NCBI GenBank assembly: GCA_046153875.1
Contig: JBJXFE010000035.1
Coordinates: forward strand, 1-26,087
Length of the DNA: 26,087 bases
From: JBJXFE01 sp046153875
Lineage (GTDB): Bacteria; Planctomycetota; Phycisphaerae; Phycisphaerales; UBA1924
Reading direction: 5' to 3'
Shown: one piece after another, positions 1 to 6,716 of the stretch
How positions within the stretch are numbered: position 1 is the stretch's first letter
Layout of the letters: every line of letters starts with the position of its first letter
Made by a program: the position numbers and the translations under genes
The notes under the pieces: model-generated
Database searches by the model: none
What the model saw: only the letters and a program-made list of their open reading frames with translations
What the model was told of the DNA's origin: nothing

Positions 1-20
1 CCGATTCCGCCGGATTCCGG

Positions 21-48
21 TTGACATGCGTCCGGCCCGTAGTAGGTT
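21..48 (+). promoter_or_regulatory. Putative sigma70-type promoter of first array unit
   Basis: TTGACA at 21-26 and TAGGTT at 43-48 are separated by 16 bases. The -35 box is perfect and the -10 box is poor. The main support is that the same arrangement (TTGACA, 16 bases, TAAGTT) lies at 6585-6612 upstream of the paralogous gene, with flanking bases also conserved (GGATTCCGG/GGAATCCTG before the -35). The predicted transcript start would leave a leader of about 115 bases. Confidence 0.5.
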
Positions 49-59
49 GGAGAAGCTGC

Positions 60-170
60 GGCGGCCGGTTCCGGCTCGCTCGCGTGCCCTTGTGTTGCGG
101 GGCGTGCTCCAGGTGGCGCGCGCGAGCACGCCGGGTCGAACGCGCGCAAGCGCGAGCGAAAGGGGACGCC
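60..170 (+). promoter_or_regulatory. Conserved GC-rich 5' leader with hairpin and ribosome binding site
   Basis: This leader shares its first bases (GCGGCCGGTTCCGG near 60) and its last bases (GAAAGGGGACGCC just before GTG 171) with the leader at 6624-6716 of the second unit, while the middle differs. The middle can form a GC hairpin (116-122 with 141-147). The second unit also has a GC hairpin before the same AAAGGGG Shine-Dalgarno-like stretch. This fits duplication of an intact promoter-leader-gene unit. A regulatory RNA role is only inferred. Confidence 0.4.
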
Positions 171-197
171 GTGATGACGATGACGATGAACCGGGTC

Positions 198-210
198 GGG
201 GGGGGGGGGG
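198..210 (+). repeat. Run of 13 G that breaks the signal-peptide reading frame
   Basis: Bases 198-210 are all G. Reading from GTG 171, the frame encodes VMTMTMNRVGGGG and then stops at TGA 213. Removing one G (12 in the run) joins it in frame to HEAGRSIALPGFLAAV..., a signal-peptide core leading into the gene listed at 256-2004. The paralogue starting at 6717 has the same N terminus (MNRVGGGREG) with the G run interrupted (GGGGGAGGG) and its frame intact. The run is either a sequencing or assembly error, a real inactivating frameshift, or a slippage switch. Confidence 0.85.
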
Positions 211-255
211 CATGAGGCCGGGCGGTCGATCGCGCTGCCGGGCTTCCTTGCGGCC

Positions 256-2004
256 GTGTGCCTGATGGGAATGACGATGGTGGCCCGTGCGCAGTTCGCG
301 CCGATGAGCGCGCCGTGCGCGGACCCCTGCCCGCCGGGGCTGGACGTTCGCCCCGCCTGCCCGCCGAACGATCCGTTCCCGCCGCCGCCGCATTCGTGCG
401 TGTGGTATCCGGAACGACCATCGCCGGAGGATTGGGCCGATCGCCGACCCTCGGCCGAGATCCGGCTGAGCAACGGCAACTGGGTCGACAATGACCGCGG
501 GCTCCTTGACCTGTGGTGGGATGCCACGTTCGACGGCCAACCGTGGACGTGCTTCGACACGCAGAAGGACGACTTCAGCGGGTTCGACGTCGGGAGCAAC
601 TGGTTCAGTGGAACCGGCGGCAACGGCCGCCCCGACCAGTTTGATTGGCTGATCGCGCAGTTGGACGATCGGTGGAATCGCGGCTACCGGCGCATCGTCC
701 TCTACGCGCCTGCCGGCGTGGTCGCCTGCCAGTTCGTGCCGCAGTCCCAGTGGTGGCCGATGGCTCCATGGCGGCGCGCCTGGTTCGAGGAAACGGGTGT
801 TCCGAACGACCCGCACTCGACGGGCGTCGCCGGGTGGATGGCCGCGCACCCGGACGTCGAGATGGGCGTGTACATCGGATGGATCGTCGCCCATCCCTGC
901 ACGATCTGCCTGGGCAACACGAACTCGACGAACGACTGCGTGTCTCAGACGATCACGTGCAACGGCGCGCAGGTCAGCGTCAAGCTGCGCCCGTGCGTTG
1001 CGACGCCGGCGGCGCTCCCGCCGCGCACGACCAGCGCCGTGGACATGTGCATGGTTTCGCAGAATGTGCAGCCGTGGCGCGACATGGGGTTCAAGCGCGT
1101 CTGGCTGGACTTCGCGGCCTCGGACGCGAGCGGCGGGTCCGTCGAGTTCCGCAACTTCGTGTACAACCCGACGTATCGGGACGAGGAGCCGATGGTCGTG
1201 TTCGGGGGCGAGGCGCTCCCGGCCGTCAACTCGGACCTCCTGCCGCCGCTGCGCTTTGCGATCGACTGGGAGGAACTGGCCTGGTCGCCCTTCGTGATCT
1301 CGCTGGCCGATGCCGAAAACGACCGATGGAACGGCGCACCCTGCGCCGGCGGGGGCGAGCCCAACGCCCATTCGTGGGACATCATCACGGCCCCGCCGCC
1401 GTACCTCAATCCGCCGCTGGCGAAGATCCGCGAGGCGGCGATCTGGCCCGTCGCCCTGCCCACGTGCTACCCCGGCGGGCCGGTGAAGCCCGAATGGGAT
1501 GAGCCCTGGGAACGGCTTAAGAACCTGTACGAGCTGTACATCTGCCGCGGCTTCACGTTCTGGCAGGGCGACCTCGACGGCGCCCAGAGCGGCGCGGCCG
1601 AACGGTTCTTCGGGTTTGGAAAGATTCAACCCGCGGGCGACTTCGATGGGGACGGTAGCTTCCAGACCGGCGCCAACAACCTGGACTGGCAGCGCTGGCA
1701 GAGTCAGTTCTGGACGTGGTACTTTGGTCAAGGGTCGCTGGGCGCGGACAAGCGACTGACCTACTACCACGGCGACATGGACGGCAACGGGATTCTCACC
1801 GCCTACGTGCCGGGCATCAACAACGACGACCTGGACCTTGCGGAACGGTACATCCGCGACCATGAACTTGGAAATGGTGTGTACCCGCTCCCCAATGGGC
1901 CGCTGGTGCCGCCGGCCGTTCCTGGGCCGATGAACTGGGATCCGAACGTCCAGTGGCTCCCATGCCCGCCAAGCGGTTCGAGTTCCTCGAGTTCGGGTCC
2001 ATGA
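256..2004 (+). CDS. Secreted protein of unknown function with dockerin-like EF-hands (array unit 1, gene A)
   Basis: The open frame gives 582 residues from GTG 256, but this start cuts the signal peptide in two. The biological start is probably GTG 171, joined through the out-of-frame G run at 198-210. It is about 45-50% similar by eye to the protein at 6717-8468. The central part has alternating hydrophobic strands (RRIVLYAPAGV, VEMGVYIGW, KRVWLDFAAS, MVVFGGEALP) that resemble a TIM barrel, and Asp285 and Glu319 (numbered from 256) are kept in both paralogues; a glycosidase-like fold is a guess. Near the C terminus, GDFDGDG and GDMDGNG look like the calcium loops of a type I dockerin. The protein ends with a Trp-Leu-Pro-Cys motif and a Ser-rich tail. 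Its TGA overlaps the next gene's ATG (ATGA, 2001-2004), so the pair is probably translationally coupled. No enzymatic role can be assigned. Confidence 0.8.
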   Translation: MCLMGMTMVARAQFAPMSAPCADPCPPGLDVRPACPPNDPFPPPPHSCVWYPERPSPEDWADRRPSAEIRLSNGNWVDNDRGLLDLWWDATFDGQPWTCFDTQKDDFSGFDVGSNWFSGTGGNGRPDQFDWLIAQLDDRWNRGYRRIVLYAPAGVVACQFVPQSQWWPMAPWRRAWFEETGVPNDPHSTGVAGWMAAHPDVEMGVYIGWIVAHPCTICLGNTNSTNDCVSQTITCNGAQVSVKLRPCVATPAALPPRTTSAVDMCMVSQNVQPWRDMGFKRVWLDFAASDASGGSVEFRNFVYNPTYRDEEPMVVFGGEALPAVNSDLLPPLRFAIDWEELAWSPFVISLADAENDRWNGAPCAGGGEPNAHSWDIITAPPPYLNPPLAKIREAAIWPVALPTCYPGGPVKPEWDEPWERLKNLYELYICRGFTFWQGDLDGAQSGAAERFFGFGKIQPAGDFDGDGSFQTGANNLDWQRWQSQFWTWYFGQGSLGADKRLTYYHGDMDGNGILTAYVPGINNDDLDLAERYIRDHELGNGVYPLPNGPLVPPAVPGPMNWDPNVQWLPCPPSGSSSSSSGP

Positions 2005-3413
2005 CGATGGGACACGCGATGCGACCAAGGCGACATTTCGGGTGTCATGGGGCGAACGGCACAGTCGCTGCGCTGGTGTTCATCTTCGGTTCGTCGAACG
2101 CTCCAGGCCAGACGCCGACCTGGCTCCGTGAATTCGGAGGATTCGGCGTCGACTATGCGGAAGCGGCGCTCGCGACCTCCGATGGAGGGCTCATCATCGC
2201 GGGCGGCACGGCCAGCGCCTTGTTCGCGCCGGTGCTCGGCTTCGACGACGTCTTCATCGCCCGATTCGATGAGTTCGGGAATCTCGTCTCAGGGGCGCAG
2301 TTCGGAACAAGCGGGAGCGAGGGCGCGAGTCGACTGGTATCGGACGGCGCTGAAGGTGTGTACGCCGCGGGAACGACCACAGGCAGTCTTGGCCAGCCCC
2401 CCGGGCTTGCGGGGGGCGCTTGGCTCGCGCGATGCAACGGATCCGGGAGTCCGGTGTGGATCCGTCAACTGAACCCGGCGCCGGTCGATTATGTACGGGG
2501 GCTGTGCCAGGACGGTGCGGGCGGGGCGATCATGGCTTTCGGCCCCTTTGGCATCTGGTTCGCTCGCTACACCGGGAGCGGAGAACTGGTGTGGCTCAAG
2601 CAGTTCGGCGCGACCATCAGCGTTACATCCGGCGGAATTGTCGCAGACGGCTCCGGCGGGTTCTTCGCCTGCGGACATACCTCGGGCAACCTCTTCGGCC
2701 CTTTGGCGGGTGACCCCCCCGACCCCTGGATCGCGCGGTTCGATTCGCGCGGCGACGTGATTTGGGGTCAGCAGATCGGCACGCCGCAGTGGGACGCCGG
2801 CCGCGTGCTCAGCGCCGATGGCCTCGGCGGGGTGTACTTCGCCGGGGAGACCAGCGGGATCATGGCGGGAACCACGCCCGGCGGCGCGTGGATCGCGCGC
2901 TACGACGCGCTCGGCGCTCGGCACTCCATCGTGCAGTTCGGGGCGGGTTTCGGCGTGGGCGTGTGGGCGATATCTCGGGACGGTTTCGGCGGTGCTTTTG
3001 TCGGTGGCACGACAACAGGTTCGTTTGGAGGGCCTCACGCCGGGGGGAACGACGCCTGGATCGCGCACGTCGCGGGAGGAACGTCCGTCGCGTGGGTTCA
3101 CCAACTGGGCACGCCACAGCTCGATGGGACGGACGCGCTCGCGTTGGCCGGGCCGGGCCGAGTCTTTGCCGCCGGGAGCACCCTGGGCAACCTCGCCACA
3201 GGCGGCGGCGGGGGCGAGGATGCCTGGCTCGCCCGCTACGACCTGTGCTACCCCGACTGCACCGGCGACGGCGCGCAGACCGTCGCCGACTTCGGGTGCT
3301 TCCAGTCCAGGTACGTCCTCGCCGACCCCTACGCCGACTGCAACGGCTCGGGCTCGCTTACCATCGCCGACTTCGGGTGCTTCCAGAACAAGTATGTCTT
3401 AGGGTGCCCGTAG
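2001..3413 (+). CDS. Secreted beta-propeller-repeat protein with GC-type dockerin tail (copy 1)
   Basis: The product has 470 residues from ATG 2001, chosen because it overlaps the upstream stop (ATGA). An N-terminal signal peptide (hydrophobic VAALVFIFG, ending near GQ-TPTW) is followed by about seven repeats of the SBBP type, with recurrent FGT..., DG.GG.F.AG.T and DAW(I/L)ARYD motifs, expected to fold as a beta-propeller. The last ~55 residues hold two EF-hand-like repeats (DCTGDGAQTVADFGCFQ and DCNGSGSLTIADFGCFQ) and end in Gly-Cys-Pro, the GC-type dockerin of Phycisphaerae. It is very close to the gene at 3515-4897: bases 2109-2177 match 3611-3679 at all but one position. It is probably exported; its ligand and anchor are unknown. 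Confidence 0.9.
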   Translation: MTMGHAMRPRRHFGCHGANGTVAALVFIFGSSNAPGQTPTWLREFGGFGVDYAEAALATSDGGLIIAGGTASALFAPVLGFDDVFIARFDEFGNLVSGAQFGTSGSEGASRLVSDGAEGVYAAGTTTGSLGQPPGLAGGAWLARCNGSGSPVWIRQLNPAPVDYVRGLCQDGAGGAIMAFGPFGIWFARYTGSGELVWLKQFGATISVTSGGIVADGSGGFFACGHTSGNLFGPLAGDPPDPWIARFDSRGDVIWGQQIGTPQWDAGRVLSADGLGGVYFAGETSGIMAGTTPGGAWIARYDALGARHSIVQFGAGFGVGVWAISRDGFGGAFVGGTTTGSFGGPHAGGNDAWIAHVAGGTSVAWVHQLGTPQLDGTDALALAGPGRVFAAGSTLGNLATGGGGGEDAWLARYDLCYPDCTGDGAQTVADFGCFQSRYVLADPYADCNGSGSLTIADFGCFQNKYVLGCP

Positions 3414-3431
3414 CCGGACGCCATGCGGCGC

Positions 3432-3518
3432 ATGAACTGGGATCCGAATCAGAGGTGGCTGCCGTGCGGGGTGTGCGAACCGGCAACCCGCCCTCATCGA
3501 TGGGGCCTCCATAGGTGA
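3432..3518 (+). pseudogene. Fossil 3' end of a gene-A paralogue (28 codons plus stop)
   Basis: From ATG 3432 the frame reads MNWDPNQRWLPCGVC and stops at TGA 3516, overlapping GTG 3515 of the next gene. It matches the C-terminal end of the gene at 256-2004 (MNWDPNVQWLPCPP) and of 6717-8468 (MLWNPNEKWLPCCC), including the 4-base stop/start overlap. Nothing resembling the rest of that ~580-residue gene precedes it; the propeller gene's stop is 18 bases upstream. The short spacer is homologous to the one at 4898-4916, so one deletion followed by duplication explains both copies. It could still be translated as a short coupling peptide. Confidence 0.8.
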
Positions 3519-4897
3519 GCCCGCACCTGTCCAACGCTCGACCGACCGTACGCGGAGCTTTTCTCGCGACGACACTCTCGGGTGCTTTTCTTGCACTCGA
3601 GGCGAGCGCCCAGACGCCGACCTGGCTCCGTGAATTCGGAGGATTCGGCGTCGACTATGCTGAAGCGGCGCTCGCGACCGCTGATGGAGGGGTCATTCTG
3701 GCGGGCGGGACATACAACGCCCTGTTCGCGCCAGTGCTGGGCTCCGCCGACGTCTTCCTGGCCCGGTTCGACCCGTTCGGGAACCTCGTCTCCGGGGCGC
3801 AGTTCGGGACGAGCGGGTTCGAGGGTGCAACTCGACTGGCGTCGACGGGGGCCGACGGAGTCTACGCCGCGGGCGTCACCACCGGGCCCGCGGGGGGTTT
3901 TTGGCTTGCACGCTGTAACGATTCCGGCAGTCCGGTGTGGGTCCGTCAACTGAACATCACGCCTGCCACCTATGTCCCCGGTCTGTGCGAGGACGGCGCG
4001 GGCGGGGCGTTCATGGCCGGTGACAACTTCAACGTCTGGCTTGCTCGCTACAACGGTACGGGAGACCTCGTTTGGCTCAAGCAGTTCGGGGGCTCGAGCA
4101 TCTCCGTGTACCTGGCCGGAATGGTCGCGGATGGCGAGGGCGGGTTCTTCGCCTGCGGGCATACCTCGGGCAACCTTTTCGGCCCGCTGGCGGGCGAGCC
4201 CCCCGACCCCTGGATCGCGCGGTTCGACTCGCGCGGCGAGGTCATGTGGGGGCAACAGATCGGCACGTTGCAGTGGGACGTCGGCCGCGCTATCAGCGCC
4301 GACGGCCTCGGCGGGGTGTACTTCACCGGGGAGACCAGCGGGATCATGGCGGGAGCCACGCCCGGCGGCGCGTGGATCGCACGCTACGACGCGCTCGGCA
4401 CTCGGCACTCCATCGTGCAGTTCGGGGCAGGTTTCGGCGTTATCGTGCGGGCGATCAGCCGGGACGGGCTCGGCGGCGCGTTCCTCGGAGGTACGACCAC
4501 CGGCTCGTTCGGGGGACCCAACGCCGGCGGGAACGATGCCTGGGTCGCGCGCGTCGCGGGCGGAACGTCCGTCGCGTGGGTTCACCAACTGGGAACGCCG
4601 CAGTTCGAATCGACGTACGCGATCGCGTTCGCCGGGCCGGGCCGAGTCTTTGCCGCCGGGAGCACCCTGGGCAACCTCGCCCCCGGGGGCGGCGGGGGCG
4701 AAGACGCCTGGCTCGCGCGCTACGACCTGTGCTACCCCGACTGCACGGGGGACGGCGCGCAGACCGTCGCCGACTTCGGGTGCTTCCAGTCCAAGTACGT
4801 GCTGAGCGACCCCTACGCCGACTGCAACGCCAGCGGCGGCCTCACCATCGCCGACTTCGGATGCTTCCAGAACAAATACGTCTTAGGATGCCCGTAG
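3515..4897 (+). CDS. Secreted beta-propeller-repeat protein with GC-type dockerin tail (copy 2)
   Basis: The product has 460 residues from GTG 3515, which overlaps the TGA of the fossil tail (GTGA) and follows an in-frame TAG directly. The signal peptide (ATTLSGAFLALEASAQ) differs from copy 1, while the mature part is nearly the same from TPTWLREFGG onward. It has about seven SBBP-type repeats, then DCTGDGAQTVADFGCFQ and DCNASGGLTIADFGCFQ, ending in LGCP. Long stretches are nearly identical in DNA to copy 1, interleaved with more diverged patches, which suggests recent duplication with partial gene conversion. It is likely surface or secreted; no catalytic motif is seen. Confidence 0.9.
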   Translation: MSPHLSNARPTVRGAFLATTLSGAFLALEASAQTPTWLREFGGFGVDYAEAALATADGGVILAGGTYNALFAPVLGSADVFLARFDPFGNLVSGAQFGTSGFEGATRLASTGADGVYAAGVTTGPAGGFWLARCNDSGSPVWVRQLNITPATYVPGLCEDGAGGAFMAGDNFNVWLARYNGTGDLVWLKQFGGSSISVYLAGMVADGEGGFFACGHTSGNLFGPLAGEPPDPWIARFDSRGEVMWGQQIGTLQWDVGRAISADGLGGVYFTGETSGIMAGATPGGAWIARYDALGTRHSIVQFGAGFGVIVRAISRDGLGGAFLGGTTTGSFGGPNAGGNDAWVARVAGGTSVAWVHQLGTPQFESTYAIAFAGPGRVFAAGSTLGNLAPGGGGGEDAWLARYDLCYPDCTGDGAQTVADFGCFQSKYVLSDPYADCNASGGLTIADFGCFQNKYVLGCP

Positions 4898-4916
4898 CCG
4901 GACGCGATGCCGTGCG

Positions 4917-4988
4917 ATGAACTGGGACCCGAACGTCCAGTGGCTCCCATGCCCGCCAGGGTTGAGTTCCTCAAGCTCCGGTCCGTGA
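4917..4988 (+). pseudogene. Second fossil 3' end of a gene-A paralogue (23 codons plus stop)
   Basis: From ATG 4917 the frame reads MNWDPNVQWLPCPPG followed by a Ser-rich tail ending SGP, then TGA 4986, which overlaps GTG 4985 of the next gene. It is almost identical to the last 24 codons of the gene at 256-2004 (at the DNA level from 1933). The rest of the gene is absent; the upstream propeller gene ends 19 bases before. Together with 3432-3518 it marks the scar of a deletion that was copied during tandem duplication. Confidence 0.82.
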
Positions 4989-6424
4989 CGATGCCACACG
5001 CAACGCGGCCAAGCCGATTCTTCGGTTCTCCTCGAGCCAGCGGCACAGCCGCCGTGCTGGGGGTCTGCGTCAGCGCGACGAACGCTTGGGCCCAGCAGCC
5101 GGCGTGGCTCCGCGAGTTCGGGGGATCGAGCGACGATTGGGCGGGAGCATTGCTGAAGACCGGGCGCGACGGTGCGATCGTCGCCGGGGGCACGCTCGGT
5201 TCACTCTTCAGTCCGAGTCTGGGCTCAGAGGACGCTTTCCTGGCGTGGTTTGACGAAGGAGGAAACCTGATCGCCGGCGTGCAGTTCGGAACCAATTCCA
5301 CGGATAGCGCTATCGCACTGGCGCCCGCGGCAGCGGCAGGTGTGTTCGTTGCGGGTGCAACTCAAGGGAGTTTTGGTGCGCCGAACGCCGGAGGCTGGGA
5401 CGCGTGGGTCGCTCAGTGCGACGGTGTGGGCAACCGACTCTGGGTGAGGCAACTCGGAAGCGGGCAGTCGGATCAAGTGTACGCCCTCGCCGAGGATGCG
5501 TCCGGAGGCGTGTTCGTGACAGGGTACACGCACGGTGACCTCGCCGGGCAGATCGGCGCAGTTGACGCCTGGGTCGCGCGCTACGACGGCAGCGTGGCGC
5601 GGCACTGGCTCATCCAGTTCGGCACGACGAATATCGATCTATCGGTCGGCGCCTGCCCCGATGGCTACGGCGGGTGCTTCATCGGGGGCACGACAGTTGG
5701 TGCTCTTTTCGGCGCGCAGGTCGGCGATGCCGACGCCTGGATCGCGCGGTTCGATTCACGCGGACAGCTGCTCTGGGGCCGCCAGTTCGGGACCCCGCAG
5801 TTGGATACAGGTCGCGCCTTGAGCGCCGACGGTTTGGGCGGCGCGTTCATTGCCGGCAGCACCCAGGGCATGATGGCCGGATCGGTGTTCGGCGGCGCCT
5901 GGCTCGCGCGGTATGACACAATGGGGACGCAACTGTCCATCATGCAGTTCGGGGGCGGCCCGGCGGGTTCCGTCGAGGCGGTGGCTGCTGACGGTCTGGG
6001 CGGCGCATTCCTTGCAGGGACCACCACCGGATCTCTGGGCGGTCCTAACGCCGGCGGCAACGACGTGTGGGTGGCGCGCATCCTCGGCGGCACCGGCGTG
6101 GCATGGATCGATCAGTTCGGATCCTCCGCCTACGAGGAGCCCTTCGCCCTCGCCCTCGCGGGCCCGGGCAGCGTCTTCGCGGCGGGGTACACCCAGGGCA
6201 ACCTCGCGCCGGGCGGCGGGGGCTTCAACGACGCCTGGCTCGCGCGGTACGACACCTGCTACCCCGACTGCACCGGCGACGGCGCGCAGACGGTTGCGGA
6301 CTTCGGCTGCTTCCAGGGCAAGTACGTCCTGGGCGACCCTTACGCCGACTGCAACGGCTCCGGCGCGCTCACGATCGCCGACTTCGGGTGCTTCCAGGGC
6401 AAGTATGTTCTTGGCTGCCCGTGA
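4985..6424 (+). CDS. Secreted beta-propeller-repeat protein with GC-type dockerin tail (copy 3)
   Basis: The product has 479 residues from GTG 4985, chosen because it overlaps the fossil TGA (GTGA) and gives a compact signal peptide (TAAVLGVCVSATNAWAQ, then QPAWLREFGG). The next in-frame ATG, 4991, is possible. About seven SBBP-type repeats follow, then two EF-hand-like dockerin repeats with FGCFQGKYVLG and the terminal LGCP. It is more diverged from copies 1 and 2 than they are from each other. An 8-base tandem repeat begins two bases after the stop. Function and ligand are unknown. Confidence 0.9.
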   Translation: MTMPHATRPSRFFGSPRASGTAAVLGVCVSATNAWAQQPAWLREFGGSSDDWAGALLKTGRDGAIVAGGTLGSLFSPSLGSEDAFLAWFDEGGNLIAGVQFGTNSTDSAIALAPAAAAGVFVAGATQGSFGAPNAGGWDAWVAQCDGVGNRLWVRQLGSGQSDQVYALAEDASGGVFVTGYTHGDLAGQIGAVDAWVARYDGSVARHWLIQFGTTNIDLSVGACPDGYGGCFIGGTTVGALFGAQVGDADAWIARFDSRGQLLWGRQFGTPQLDTGRALSADGLGGAFIAGSTQGMMAGSVFGGAWLARYDTMGTQLSIMQFGGGPAGSVEAVAADGLGGAFLAGTTTGSLGGPNAGGNDVWVARILGGTGVAWIDQFGSSAYEEPFALALAGPGSVFAAGYTQGNLAPGGGGFNDAWLARYDTCYPDCTGDGAQTVADFGCFQGKYVLGDPYADCNGSGALTIADFGCFQGKYVLGCP

Positions 6425-6425
6425 G

Positions 6426-6506
6426 GAAGGGACGAAGGGACGAAGGGACGGAGGGACGGAGGGACCAAGGGATCGAGGGATCGAGGGACGAAGGTGAGGA
6501 AGGGAC
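6426..6506 (+). repeat. 8-bp tandem repeat (GAAGGGAC consensus)
   Basis: Eight head-to-tail 8-base units lie in register from 6426 to 6489 (GAAGGGAC three times, GGAGGGAC twice, then CAAGGGAT, CGAGGGAT, CGAGGGAC). A degenerate unit and one more GAAGGGAC (6499-6506) follow. All purine-rich units are on the plus strand, between a dockerin-gene stop and the promoter of the next unit. A shorter relative (GGGAC spaced irregularly) occurs at 17399-17426 after another dockerin gene. There are no spacers, so this is not a CRISPR array. Confidence 0.9.
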
Positions 6507-6584
6507 GAGGGCACCCGCCGCGGCTCCGAGCATTCTGAGTGGTTCACCCCGCTTGATCTTCACGCCCGAATTGGCGGAATCCTG

Positions 6585-6612
6585 TTGACACTCTTCCGGT
6601 ACGAGGTAAGTT
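6585..6612 (+). promoter_or_regulatory. Putative promoter of second complete array unit
   Basis: TTGACA (6585-6590), 16 bases, TAAGTT (6607-6612). Box spacing and flanking bases match the element at 21-48. The conserved leader then runs to the start codon at 6717. It has a GTGCGC/GCGCAC hairpin at 6684-6701 and the Shine-Dalgarno-like AAAGGGG at 6705-6711. Confidence 0.5.
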
Positions 6613-6716
6613 AGGGGAGATGAGGCGGCCGGTTCCGGTCGCCCGACGCCCTTGCGTCTCCTTCGGGGCGGGTTCCAAGGGAGGTGCGCGTGGCAGCGCA
6701 CGAGAAAGGGGACGCC

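Noticed and set aside
21..265. Short open frames before the first gene
   Set aside because: Their translations are Arg/Ala-rich and cover the conserved leader. Only the stretch from GTG 171 is supported, by match to the paralogue.
6426..6506. Possible CRISPR array
   Set aside because: Units are 8 bases, contiguous and without spacers; no cas gene is present.
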